Positions 47,001-57,200 of a DNA stretch of 64,000 nt are shown here, piece after piece; position 1 is the first letter of the stretch; every line of letters begins with the position of its first letter. The notes below the pieces were generated by a model. The model did no database searches, had not been told where the DNA came from, and saw only the letters and a list, made by a program, of their open reading frames with translations. Source of the stretch: Sisyra terminalis (taxonomy: Eukaryota > Arthropoda > Insecta > Neuroptera > Sisyridae); contig OY292275.1 of NCBI GenBank assembly GCA_958496175.1, positions 44,965,701 to 45,029,700 on the forward strand, given 5' to 3'. Made by a program: the position numbers and the translations under genes.

Positions 47001-50000
47001 GGTAATGAATACAATTCTGACGGACACCATTATAAATACATACTTGATTTATATTCTTACAAAAAATGAAAAACCTTAAGATTAGAAGTCATTACTTGAA
47101 AAACTAAAATCGGTGGATATACCATATATTCAAGTATTATCCATAGTTATTGGCAAACCTTAAATTCAAAAAAAAACGTAGCATTGTGTAATAACTTTTA
47201 CAATCATTAAAGTGAAAAATGTGAATACATTAACGGAAATGTTTGAAAACATTAAAATCAGGTCACAAACACACTATCTAGCTTCTTACTACTTGAAAAT
47301 ACAAAAATTCAGACTTTCATTTGCTGATAATTGACTATTAAATAAAATATATTTTTAGATGTCAAATGTTTTCATACTGTTATCATTAAATTTTCAATTA
47401 CACCAATAAAATAATTGATTAAAGAATGATACTTATATCGTCCAAGACTTCTGGTCTACTTTATAAAAGCACATACAGATATCATCGTTTCACTCTTATG
47501 GCCTTATTAAGATTTGCATTTAAAAATAATTACATTTATTGTAATTTTTTTTTAAACTAGCACGATTTGAATAAAAAATTCCGATTTTAAAATCAACGTT
47601 AAGAAAGTGTATATTTTTGGTGCTTTAATTATGACTATAGAATATTTTAAAATTATTTAGAGAAGATATATATTAAACCGGTCCTTGAGTGTCATACTAC
47701 GTATAAATAATATTGTAAAAAATATTGTTCTTCTTATAGTAGACCAAAGTCGTGTGGTATCGTATTCGAGTTTTACTTGTGAAATGAACTTTAGGAAAAT
47801 TCAAGTGACCTAAAGATAATCTGTAAGAATGCTTCTTGATTAATCTCATAGAATTGCAATAGCGGAACTTCATAGGGAGGCATGATTGCTTATTTTTAAG
47901 AACTGTGGAAGTAATGTCATAAACCCCAATAATTTTAGATAAATTTCGATACAGTGAAAATTTAAAGTACCGCATTTATTGTTTTTATTGTTAATCATAA
48001 TTTTGACTTTTCTGAAATTCTATTTGCATCCAAGTCCTAAGGTTTGTTAGGTCCAAAACTTTTTCACTAGTTTGCTTGAACTTGCAACACTTTGATGAGC
48101 ATTTAATAAAATATTTTCTAGTAAGACGCATTTTTTGAAATAAAAAATCAATAAAGAAATTCACAAAAGGTATTGCTCTATTTTCAATACTAAAAAAATC
48201 AACGATACCATTATATTACAAAAAAAAGACTATAAAGCAAAATTTTCTATTGCATCGAAATTCGCTATAAATTTCCAAACTATTCTAAGCTTTTCGCGGT
48301 GGCAAACACGTTCACAATTTGCTCAGAAATTTCATTTACGCTACATCATATCGGTATATCGGTGTATTTTTCGTGCTTGCAAATATTTCGTGCATAAAAA
48401 TTTTCTCAAATCGTGATATTCGAAACTCTTTCCACTATATTGATTTGAAAAATTCATCCCAAACTATGTTAGAATAACAAACTTGTTGAAAACTATTCCA
48501 GTGCAATGCCTCGCTTTCATGAAACCATTAAATGCATGTAAATAATTTTATAATAAGTTTTTCTCTCGAAACATGCAAATGGTTTTGTAGTGGTTTTATA
48601 TTTGTATCGACTATTTTATGACAAACAAAAAAAATGTTGAATTTTTGATAGAATATAAAATTTGAATGGGGGCAATTGTAACGTATTGATTTCTTTACAG
48701 CGAACATCTGCATGGTGTCAACCGGAATGTTATACGGTTGGCCATCACCGGCGTTAATAGTTCTAAGGGAAGAAAATTTATTTCCCATAACTTCAGACGA
48801 TGAATCATGGATCGCATCATTGGTTATGTACGGTGGAATAATTGGTTGTCTCCTAACAACTTTATTGGTCGATCGAATCGGACGAAAGAGTAGTATTTTA
48901 CTTTTTACGATACCAAGCATAATATCCTGGCTGCTATTATATTTCGCCAAATCAGCTTATATGCTTTACATTGCACGGTATGCGAAGAGGGTAGCCGTTA
49001 CACTGAAGAAACAGTTTCATATTACAAAATTAAAATGTTTCAGATTTATAGGCGGCCTGAGCGTCGGTGCCGCGTTTTCTATAATTCCCATGTACGTTGG
49101 CGAAGTGTCGGAGGACTCTATTCGTGGCGCAATGGGAACACTTCTGGACATAATGCTGTCGCTCGGAATTCTTGTCGAATATGCCGTTGGTCCCTATGTC
49201 ACTTTCGAGCGGCTTTCATTGATTTCCCTGAGTGTTCCACTTTTGAATTTGGCTCTTTGTTTTCTTATTCCCGAATCACCGTACTTTTATCTGATGAAAA
49301 ACAAGACTGAGAAAGCTAAATCGAATTTGAAAATTTTACGTGGCAAAGATGACATTGATGCGATCGTGGAGACAATGCAAGCAAGTGTTCTTGCCGATAT
49401 GGAACAAAGTGAATCTTTCACAACCCTTTTTACAAAAAGAGCGAGTCGCAATGCAATGATTATCTCCCTTGGATTGATGACATGCCAACAGCTTAGTGGA
49501 GTTGGAGCGATTTTGAGTTACATAGAATTTATTTTCGAAAAAACCAACGGACAAATAGATTATCGAATATCATCAATTGGTATGGCTTAAGGTAGAACAG
49601 GGGTGGGCAAACGGTCGATCGTGAACAGGTCGACAATCGATCACAGGCATTTTAAATGATTTTTTAGATAAATCTCAAATCTTTTAATTTAAAATGTGTA
49701 CTAAAGATTAAGACAACTAAACTTGAATTTAAAATTCAACACGTATCTACTCTACAACGTTTTCTACCGATTTCCAAATAGTGCTTCTAATTCTCCCTTA
49801 TACTCATTCTTTCTTTAAAAGGTATAGCAGGGTTTATATGGGAAAACTACTCCCGTGGTTTTTTCTATTCAAACTCAGGAGATCGTTTTTATAGTGAACT
49901 AGCTGATCCCCGCAACTTCGTCTGCGTAACGTAGGTATAGATTATATTTTCTTTTTAGCTTTGCTATTTGTTGTGGTATATGAACATTTTTATTTTTCTT

Positions 50001-53000
50001 ATTTCGTTTACGAAAAACATAATCATACTTAAAACACTATTTCGTCAACTTTAAAACAACACATTTAATAAACTGTTGCAAAAAATAAAATTGTTCTATG
50101 TAATTATCAATTAATTTTCAAGAAATATTTAAAATATCTAAAAAGAGTATGTCTATTGTGTATAGCTACGGTAGGTATACCTACCGTAGACCAAATAATC
50201 TGTAAATCAATCAGCATTTATACATTAATAAAAAATATTGCCAAGTTCAATAAAGTTGGTCTTAATTATAAGTAAAGAGCGGTGACCATGCGACATTTTT
50301 CAAATAACTTACATTTTAAAACTTGTGATATCTTTCGAATGGAATGGTCAAATTGAATAACTCAAAAATTTATATAATGGTATTGAAGCAAACTTAAATA
50401 TGAAGTCATTTATTTTGATAAGGATTAATCCCAAAGTATAAATAAAAGAGCTTTATAAACGGTGGCATTTATGTAAATTTTTTAAAATGAAAAAACACTT
50501 ATTGTGACATAACTATAATAGTTAGACATATGCTGTCGCTTTATTTTTTGTAGATAATGATATGTTCTACAAAATCGTAGTACATTATTTTGTCTATAAC
50601 CAATAGTTTTCGCAGCGCACGCGATAAAACAATGTTTTTTGGTAATTTTTTTCAGACCTTGGGTTACATTATTGGAGTTTTAGTATGAATCCTTAACTTT
50701 TTTGAAAATTTAATATAGCCCATGTTCACCGGAAAGAATGTAGCTTCCCAACAGTGAAAGAAGTTTTCAAATCGGTCAAGTAATTTCGGAGACTATTCAA
50801 AGCAAACAAACAATCAAATCTTTCCTCTTTATAATAATAGATAAAAGAAATTTTTTCGATTTAATTTTTTTTAGTAGTTAAATATAAAGCCAATAACTTA
50901 TGATCATTTTCTCATACTTAGAAGTGAAAGGCATGAAAAAATATTTTTACTGTGAATTCCAGATGGAATATCGATTTTTAAAGACAAAAACAAAATAAAA
51001 TTATTTTTTTTGAGTATGTTTTTGAAAAGACCAAATTTTCTTAAAACATGTGTTGAGTACTCCTTTAAACTCATGAAAAAAATAATAAAAAATCACAAAA
51101 AAATAAATTTTAAAGACAATTTCTTAATTTTCTAAATATTGTGATGAGTTGCATTTAAATTTTGAGTTGAAAAATAATTATCTTTATATATCTCTACTGA
51201 AAAATGAAGTTTAAGGGTGCTTAACGTAATGCTCCATCATATCAAAAAAAATTGAAAAATTCAGGTATAGAGGAGTATATAGGAGTACTAAAGACATTTT
51301 TTAAGAAAATCAGGCGATGGACACTTTATGTCCGTAATAATCAACATTCCACCTGGAATTCTTAGTAAAAATATTTTTTATGCCTTTTATTTTAAAGTAT
51401 GAGAAAAATAAATGTTAGGTCATTATAATTTTACTATTATAAAAATAATAAAATTAAAAAAGGAGGTTTTTTTTGCAATACTCGAAACCCGTTTGAAATA
51501 AAAAACTGAAAATTTGGCTAATTTTTTTTTTTAATATTAAAACGATCCCCTGAGCTTGAATCAAAAAAGGCCGTGGGGATAGTTTTTCCATACAAACCCT
51601 GTTATACCCTTTGTGTTTGTAACTAAATCCATTTTTTGAAGCCGATCACGTATAAATAAGAAAAATTAATGTCGATCATACCAGTATAAAGTTTACCTAC
51701 CCCTGAGGTAGAACTATGCGAAGCCAATACCGCCAGCGGTTGATGACAAATAAAATCACATAATTTGAGATACTATGGTAAAATTTCAGATCCTTGGCGA
51801 TAGTAATTAAATACAAATTTTCTGAGGACTAGAATCAAAGTAGGTAGTTAAAACTTGATTTATGTTCGCGATGTTTCAGCCCTTTATTGAGCCTTCCTCA
51901 GGCGTTTATAAACAATCGCTTTAACTTTTTCAACAATAATCCTTGTCATGATCTATTTTATAAATACGGTACAGTAAATAAAAATAATAATAAAAGCTTC
52001 CAGGATACATAAAATTCAATAAAAATTAGTTATAAATGATACTCTTAATAGCGATTCGTTTTATTAAGAGTATCATTTATAACTAATTTTTATTGAATTT
52101 TATGTATCTTGGAAGCTCTTATTATTATTTTTATTTACTGTACCGTATTTATAAAATAGATCATGACAAGGATTATTGTTGACAAAGTTAAAGCGATTGT
52201 TTATGAACACCTGAGGAAGACTTAATAAAGGGCCGAAACGTCGCGAATAAAAATCAAGTTTTAACTACTTATTTTGATCCTAGTCCTCTGAAAATTTGTA
52301 TTAAATTGAGATATATTATTCATCCCTACTATTTTTATCACTTGAAAATATATGAAACAAAAACCTTTGTAAATTTAATTATAGTAGAGGAGGGCTCGTT
52401 TGCCATTGTTCGTTTGCCTGTATATCTGTAAGATTTTAAGATCTTCTCAGGAGCTGTGAAAATAATCAAGCAAAATATGCTTGCATATTTTTCACAGTTT
52501 GTTATCAATTGTTGGAGATGGTCGCTTCATATAGTTCTACTTTAACTCGATATTAAATCAAGCTGAAACTCAATGTTTATTTTATTTTCCAGTTATCGGA
52601 GTATTTCAATTACTGGCATGCACCGGTTCAGCATTTGTATCTGACCGATTCGGACGACGTTGGCTTTTAATAGTTTCAACGCTGGGTTCTCTGGTCACCC
52701 TTCTCTTGACCGGTGTAATTCTAATGCTGGACGAACTTTTCAATTACAACACACAACTAATTTCAGATCTCACTTTAGTTATTCTAATATTATACATTAT
52801 CTTTATGAATATGGGACTGAGCAGCCAAGTGTTCGTAATTATTGGTGAAATATTTCCAACAAGCGTAAAGGCAATTTCGGTTCCGGCTATCCAACTATAC
52901 ATGCTATTGTTCGAAGCAACAGTTACAAAACTATTCGGAGTAATCACTGATTATTTCGGAATGTATCTTAACTTCTATTTGTTCGGAATCGGGTGCCTTA

Positions 53001-53113
53001 TCAGTTTGGTGTTTGTATACATTTGCGTTCCAGAAACCAAAGGGAAATCGTTCGACGACATTCAGGCAAAACTAAATAACAATTTACGCAGCCAACGCAC
53101 GAAAAATCCATAA
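43953..53113 (+). CDS. Tret1-like facilitated sugar (trehalose/hexose) transporter, four coding exons
   Basis: A plasma-membrane sugar transporter of the major facilitator superfamily (SLC2 / insect Tret1-like), expected to move trehalose or hexoses down a gradient. The coding segments 43953-44025, 48701-48977, 49044-49579 and 52593-53113 join in phase to 1407 nt, giving 468 residues, a normal length for the family. Visible signatures in the spliced protein: NICMVSTGMLYGWPSPAL at 26-43 (TM1 and first loop), DRIGRK at 82-87 (loop 2-3), GEVSED...RGA around 136-146, PESP at 193-196, QQLSG at 265-269 (TM7), DRFGRR at 313-318 (loop 8-9), GEIFPTSVKA in the TM10 region and PETKGK at 442-447. All three introns are GT-AG. 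The start is the first ATG after an in-frame stop at 43926-43928. The family call is firm; the substrate and one-to-one orthology are not established. Confidence 0.9.
44383..44505 (+). mobile_element. 5'-truncated copy of the tRNA-derived SINE
   Basis: Begins at the B box (GGGTTCGATCCTCG, 44387-44400, a near-consensus RNA polymerase III B box). It continues through the same body as 59986-60155 (CCCTARAGTCNCYAAAGA, TAGTTAT, CGACGATA-like words) to an A-rich tail. It lacks the A box. Located in transporter intron 1. Confidence 0.65.
44643..45249 (+). mobile_element. hAT-like repeat, shorter copy in transporter intron 1
   Basis: Starts TAAAGATTGCAAAACCGG and ends ATATTGCAATCCCTT. Flanked by the 8-bp TTAGTAAC (44635-44642) and TTAGTAAT (45250-45257), one mismatch. 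Duplication length and GATTGCAA-type inverted ends suggest hAT. Internally deleted relative to 16447-17563; no coding frame. Confidence 0.6.
48701..48977 (+). other. Sugar transporter coding exon 2
   Basis: Begins after the acceptor TTCTTTACAG and ends at the donor CACG|GTATGC. Covers residues 25 to 117: TM1, the first extracellular loop, TM2, the DRIGRK loop motif and most of TM3. The exon ends in phase 2 inside an Arg codon (CG|A). Confidence 0.88.
48978..49043 (+). other. 66-nt intron without an in-frame stop
   Basis: Runs GTATGC...TGTTTCAG. Removing it joins ...MLYIAR to FIGGLSVGAAF, the conserved TM3-TM4 stretch of the family. It is 66 nt, a multiple of three, with no stop in frame. Retention would add 22 mostly basic residues (about 118-139) without disturbing downstream sequence, so automated gene models may wrongly keep it as coding. 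Confidence 0.88.
49044..49579 (+). other. Sugar transporter coding exon 3
   Basis: Begins at ATTTATAGG after TTTCAG and ends at ATTG|GTATGG. Encodes residues from the split Arg 117 to the first base of codon 296: TM4 to TM6, the PESP motif (193-196), the central cytosolic loop, and TM7 with QQLSG. Reading past the donor meets TAA within three codons, as expected for intron sequence. Confidence 0.9.
49812..51618. repeat. Long inverted-repeat structure nested inside the hAT element
   Basis: The left arm (49812-49895, continuing about 50847-51075) matches the reverse complement of the right arm (about 51262-51618). Shared landmarks are the GTATAGCAGGGTTT / AAACCCTGTTATAC outer ends, the GATCTCCTGAG / GATCCCCTGAGC block, and an inner block around ACTGTGAATTCCAG / CTGGAATTCTTAG. 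The left arm is split by the 49898-50840 repeat. It may be a separate foldback element or the long subterminal repeats of the hAT itself. Confidence 0.6.
49898..50840 (+). repeat. Arthropod dispersed repeat with ACTAGCTGA head
   Basis: Starts ACTAGCTGATCCCCGCAAC and continues TTCGTCTGCGT. It ends in AAATCGGTCAAGTAATTTCG, then an ACAAACAA tract and TTTCCTCTTTATAATAATAG. I recognise this head and tail as a repeat seen widely in insect genomes, probably of LINE/SINE origin, but I cannot name the family. It interrupts the left arm of the surrounding inverted repeat, so it is the youngest layer of the nest. No coding frame is visible. Confidence 0.5.
51867..51904 (-). ncRNA. Candidate hammerhead-like ribozyme motif (left arm)
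   Basis: On the minus strand: CGC, CTGAGGA, an extra A, a degraded stem II around AATAAA, then GAAAC, ATC and GCG. Stem I pairs as CGC/GCG directly after the predicted cleavage position. Stem II has a mismatch, so activity is doubtful. Confidence 0.35.
52208..52245 (+). ncRNA. Candidate hammerhead-like ribozyme motif (right arm)
   Basis: CTGAGGA at 52211-52217, then a decayed stem II around AATAAA, then GAAACGTCGCG. Core boxes are intact, but stem I is broken (CAC facing GCG) and stem II is poorly paired, so this copy is probably dead. Confidence 0.3.
52593..53113 (+). other. Sugar transporter coding exon 4 and stop
   Basis: Starts after the acceptor TTATTTTCCAG. TT completes the split Val codon, giving SSIVIGVFQLLA. 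Encodes TM8 to TM12 with DRFGRR (313-318), the GEIFP segment of TM10, and the PETKGK cytosolic tail motif (442-447). Stops at TAA 53111-53113. Confidence 0.9.
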
Positions 53114-53145
53114 ATAAAAAATCAAATTCAATCATTTTTAGTACC

Positions 53146-53151
53146 AATAAA
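53146..53151 (+). terminator. Polyadenylation signal AATAAA
   Basis: Canonical AATAAA 33 nt after the transporter stop codon, followed about 20 nt later by a T-rich stretch, as expected of a short 3'UTR. Another AATAAA overlaps the stop (53113-53118). In sequence this AT-rich the hexamer is common, so position is the main support. Confidence 0.5.
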
Positions 53152-56100
53152 ATTATCTAATTTAACGACGTTTTTTTCGAATTTTATGGAAACGATGCCT
53201 GTCATAAAAATCTGACTTGTTCAAATCACATTTCATTGTATTGAGGTCTCGATAAATATTTAGTTTTAATATTTACCAATACCAATACAATATTGGGTGA
53301 TAGAATTTGATTTGAATACAAATACAATACAGTTAAAAACTTTAAAAGTATTATTATTTAAAATGTATGTTCGATTTTATCCATCGAATAACCAGTCAGT
53401 ATGTGTTTTATATGTGTGTGTGTATTTGTTAAAATGGCGAAAACTTTTAATTTTTTGTAATTGATGTATTATGGACTGAAACTCATTATTTTAAAATGAA
53501 TATGTCAATGCAACATAGAAATAAATTTGCGTTGTGAACGTTTAATTAACGTAAAAAGAGCATTATGCTCGAAAATATTTAGTTTTAAATGGAATTTTTG
53601 CATTTACATAATCGAAATTAGAATATCTATTTTTCATTGAATGTTTTGAATAAATTTATTATTGAAATTCTCCAATTGGTGTTTTCATTTGAAAAATGGC
53701 AAAGTATGAAAAAATCTACGATAAATTGCTTCTATATGATATTGAATAGACCTTTGAAGTCACTGTCAAGGATAAAGAAAATTATCAACCTAAATTCTAA
53801 TTTTAAAAAATGATAAACTACTTTTTGGATGTCTGGTTCCATAACGTACTACTTATTAATTATTAAGTTCTATATAGTTTATCTTAAATCTACACAATCT
53901 CTACCTACATTCCCTATAATCATAATTTACTCCTCTTTTTTCTTCGTATTACTTTTCCTTTAGTATTGTTTAGAAATTATGTTTTTATGAATTTTTACTT
54001 TTTTATGAACTTGTCTAACCAAAGTTTAAATAATGAATCGCTTATTATGTAAAGTTCATAAAAATTATAAAAATATATAGTACTAAAAATCATTACTTAT
54101 AATTTATGAGCCTTTGATATCAAAAGAGCTATAAAACTAAAGGTGTAAAAACTGCTACTTAAATCTTCTTTTATGAGAAAAAAAATTAACTACAGGTTGC
54201 ATTTAAATTGTATAAAGAATTATGAAAAGGAAAGATATTAAAAACCGATTTGATATGGCGCCACTCATAAATTATGTAAAACATTTTGACAACAAAAGGG
54301 ATATAGTTTTCTATTTCTCCTTCTTTTTAACAAAAAAAATATTGTTTTGACTTACTAAATGAAGGATGTTTCGACAAAGCAAAATTTGTCTTACGTAATT
54401 TATGAATGGTTCCTAAACATGAAGTTAGCCTATGTGCTTGAAGCTTTAGAGTGAAGCTTTAATATGAATGTACTCATATGCATGTACTTCTATTTCAAAC
54501 AAAAGGTCAGGTATCTCTATTTATAATACAATAATGTAAACTGACAATATCGTGATATTATTTACAATGGAAGTAGTTTTTTACTATTGCTAACCCCAAT
54601 AACTAAATCGATAAAGCTTTTTGTTCTAAAGTTATTTAAATAGGCATACGAGTAAAATTAGAAAAACGAATTAAAACAAAACTAGAATTCATTAAATGGT
54701 ATCCAATTTTACGGTGTAAATATGAAAGAAATTATTGTTTTACTTACTATCGATATGTTCACATATGGAAAGATAGATCATTTCCTTTAGATAGCTATTT
54801 AAAACAGAAAAATTGATCTGTTGAATAAAGTTTACATAACGAATATAAATACCACTTTTCAGAAGTGAAAATACCGGCCCTTAAACAATTTGTCTCAAAC
54901 TTCACACTTTGGATCAATTAACAAAGCTTTCAACCCCTACTATTTATATTGTAAATTATTTATTTCTAATTTAGGTTTTACTTTCTGTAATTAATTTTAT
55001 CGTAGTGTTTTTAGTGCTTAAGGTTTGGTTCGGGACGCATTCTGCAGTATACCCACTTAGCTTACAACTTACTCTTACTTTTTGCTATCATTATTACCTC
55101 AATCCTTCAGATCATCGTTATGGTTCCTTTTCAAGCTTCTGTTTTCCTTTCATGGAAGAAGGAATTCGATTACTGCGATTATTGGTTTCCGTTACTTAAG
55201 GCCTCCTAGTATCTTTAGGGATGTTTCATTTTCGAACCATGTGGAACCAGAGATCATTTTCAAAAACCGGTTTTGGAAGACTTTGTTGCGATTAATTGAG
55301 TTTAGGTTGACTAGGATATTTTCGGCCGTTTTGAGGAAGTTAAATTCTATTATTTTTGAACTATAGGTTTTCATTCCTTCCAGTTCATGATCCACTTTTC
55401 CAATGCTTAAGCGTGTTTTTTTTGTTGAATGGTTTTCAGTCCGATTTCGGATACTCTGATTATCTGTAAACATGGCCGTTGTATTAACCGGAAATCTAAA
55501 AATATGACTTGTATATATTATACTCGTACTGTACATATGTTACAATGAATTTGACCAATTCAAGGAATTTGATAGAAATATTTCATATTTTATTTACTTG
55601 AATTTAATATAATTTGATTTAGTCAGCGTTTGAACAAATAATTATTATGTACGTTGTTAATATCATTAATAAATCAAATCTTATACCTTTTAGCCTTTAA
55701 CTTATTAAACAGTACTCTCAATTAATTTTTCAGGAAAATTATTTCCAAGATATTGAAATTTTTAAAATTGCGATGAATATTCATATCGAATTCGATTCTG
55801 TTGAAATTTTATGTGTACAATACTCTGGTTTACCAAAATACCTATGAAACTACCAAACTTACTATGATATATATTTTTTGAGCTTTTATAAATTAAAGAA
55901 TTTGTTAAAATTTTAAATAATTTTTTAAATATTTTTCACACTATCAAAAGGGTTTTCTAAATTAAATTGTCATTAAATTTTTGCAGTTGCTCTGTTATAC
56001 TAACTAGAAGAAAAATCTTAATACCTTTTAATGTGATAAAACAGTAAAAAGACTTCAAAGACTAAAAGGATTTCTCTCCTTTTCCTCAAATGTCTCTTCA

Positions 56101-56240
56101 GTGATCTTCAATGTTCTTTTATCGTAAATTGAATTTTTGTCCAAAAATTGTTTTGCGTTTTCCTCAGGTGTTTCAATGATGCAATGACGTGTTACCTACA
56201 AAAAAAATGCTATTTTATATTTTTCGAAGAAAAATTTAGA
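53152..56240. other. Non-coding downstream of the transporter
   Basis: A minus-strand frame at 55192-55536 (114 codons) is the longest here. It is Lys/Asn/Ile-rich and I could not assign it to any family. Otherwise AT-rich and featureless. Confidence 0.4.
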
Positions 56241-56302
56241 TATAACAGTAAATGAATCTCTGTTTTTTGATATTAAATACTTGATGTTTTTATTTAATCT
56301 TC

Positions 56303-56340
56303 GTACAACGTTTCACTACTTTTGTAGCTTCATCAGGTAC
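56303..56340 (-). ncRNA. Candidate hammerhead-like ribozyme motif (left arm)
   Basis: Minus strand: GTAC, CTGATGA (the consensus box 1), A, GCTAC-AAAA-GTAGT, GAAAC, GTT, GTAC. Stem I is intact. Stem II differs in sequence from the 9291 copy but still pairs (GCTAC with GTAGT, one wobble). Confidence 0.5.
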
Positions 56341-56496
56341 TACAACATACAGTAACAAGTTAATTATATAAATATACACAATTAATCAGTGAAAATTTAA
56401 GTAACAGATTGAACTAAATTAATATTTAATTTAAATTAAACTTAATAATGATTTATTGTGTATATTTACGTAATTGACCTGTTACTGTATGTTGTA

Positions 56497-56534
56497 GTAC
56501 CCGATGAAGCTACGAAAGTAGCGAAACATTGTTC
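56497..56534 (+). ncRNA. Decayed hammerhead-like motif (right arm)
   Basis: GTAC, CCGATGA (core T changed to C), A, GCTAC-GAAA-GTAGC (five perfect pairs), GAAAC, ATT, GTTC. The core mutation and altered stem I suggest an inactive copy. Confidence 0.35.
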
Positions 56535-56742
56535 AAAGATTAAAGAAAAACATCAAGTATTTAATATCCAAAAATATATATAGATTCATTTAATGTTATA
56601 TTATATAAACCATGGATAAGAACGTGAATAGTGACAAATTTAGATAATAAATATAAGGAAAAAATAGTAAAGAGAAAGCTTTACTGAGCCAACTAACTTC
56701 TGAGTAGTAATGAAATGATGAAAAACTTATATTAAAAACCGA

Positions 56743-57200
56743 ATCTTTCAATTTGCCAATCTATGAGTACCAAGTAGTGTTTAAATTGGCGATTCATGGG
56801 GCAGAAGTGTATATGGTTGTATAATATTTAAAAAAAATAATCATTGTTTTAAAGAATAGTATGTTAAAGTTGAAGAAGATAGTATAAAGTAGTCATCAGA
56901 ATACCAAATGAAAAGATTAAATAAATTGTAAACATTAAAGACATTTACATAACAGCTACTATTAAGAAGAAATCTTTCAATTTGTCAATCTATAAGTACT
57001 AAGTAGTTTTTAAATAGCGATTTATGGGACAAAAGTTTATACGGTTGCATAATATTAAAAAAAATAACCATTGTTTTAAAGAATAATATGTTAAAGTTAA
57101 AGAAGATAGTATGAATTAGTCGTCAGAATTCCAAACAAGAATATTAAATTAATCTTAAACATTAAAAACATTTACATTACAGCTACTATTGAGAAGAAAA
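56743..57200 (+). repeat. Tandem duplication, period 229 bp
   Basis: ATCTTTCAATTTGYCAATCTA at 56743 and 56972 start two units that align throughout (AAGTAGTNTTTAAAT, GTTAAAGTTRAAGAAGATAG, CAGCTACTATT). About 88% alike by eye. Non-coding. Confidence 0.7.

Larger units (their letters stand above)
44026..48700 (+). other. Transporter intron 1
   Basis: A 4675-nt intron, donor GTATTT and acceptor TTTACAG. It carries a truncated tRNA-derived SINE (44383-44505) and an 8-bp-TSD hAT-like element (44643-45249). The remainder, 45258-48700, is AT-rich with no recognised element, exon or RNA gene. Confidence 0.7.
49598..51705 (+). mobile_element. Non-autonomous hAT element with perfect 8-bp target duplication
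   Basis: Terminal inverted repeats CAGGGGTGGGCAAAC and, on the other strand, CAGGGGTAGGTAAAC (13 of 15 identical) match hAT ends. The flanks are identical 8-bp duplications AGGTAGAA at 49590-49597 and 51706-51713, the hAT hallmark. The 2108-bp interior shows no transposase reading frame and is largely made of later insertions and inverted repeats. Orientation is arbitrary. Confidence 0.85.
51805..52307. repeat. 503-bp near-perfect palindrome with hammerhead-like cores
   Basis: The two arms, about 245 bp each, are reverse complements around a short AT-rich centre near 52057. Each arm carries CTGAGGA ... GAAAC near its outer third. Members of the set at 9012-9393 and 56241-56600 share this architecture but not the flanking sequence. 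No protein-coding potential. Confidence 0.8.
49580..52592 (+). other. Transporter intron 3, packed with mobile elements
   Basis: A 3013-nt intron, donor GTATGG and acceptor TTTTCCAG. A hAT element begins 18 bp after the last exon base (49598-51705), itself containing a long-TIR structure and an ACTAGCTGA-type repeat. A 503-bp palindrome follows (51805-52307). Together these account for most of the intron, so its original length was probably only a few hundred nt. Confidence 0.75.
56241..56600. repeat. 360-bp palindrome, second member of the 9012 family
   Basis: Arms run from TATAACAGTAAATGAATC to GATTCATTTAATGTTATA, diverged to roughly 85-90% by eye. Shares the ACATCAA, GTACAACGTTTC and GTAGCTTCATCAGGTAC blocks with 9012-9393. 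No coding frame. Confidence 0.8.

Noticed and set aside
48504..48541. ATG-initiated codons just upstream of exon 2 (ending GCAT|GTAAAT) as the first exon
   Set aside because: It ends in phase 2 and would frameshift into 48701. The 43953 exon fits both phase and family sequence.
48528..48950. 140-codon minus-strand frame over transporter exon 2
   Set aside because: It is antisense to a conserved coding exon and has no recognisable domain; a shadow frame.
48712..49590. A single continuous 292-codon reading frame beginning at the internal Met as a full gene
   Set aside because: It reads through a clean 66-nt intron and past the exon 3 donor into TAA, and starts inside TM1. The four-exon model restores family motifs and gives an exact 469-codon total.
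55192..55536. 114-codon minus-strand frame, considered as a retroelement gag/env fragment
   Set aside because: Only vague low-complexity similarity (Lys/Asn/Ile-rich). No diagnostic motif and no element ends around it.
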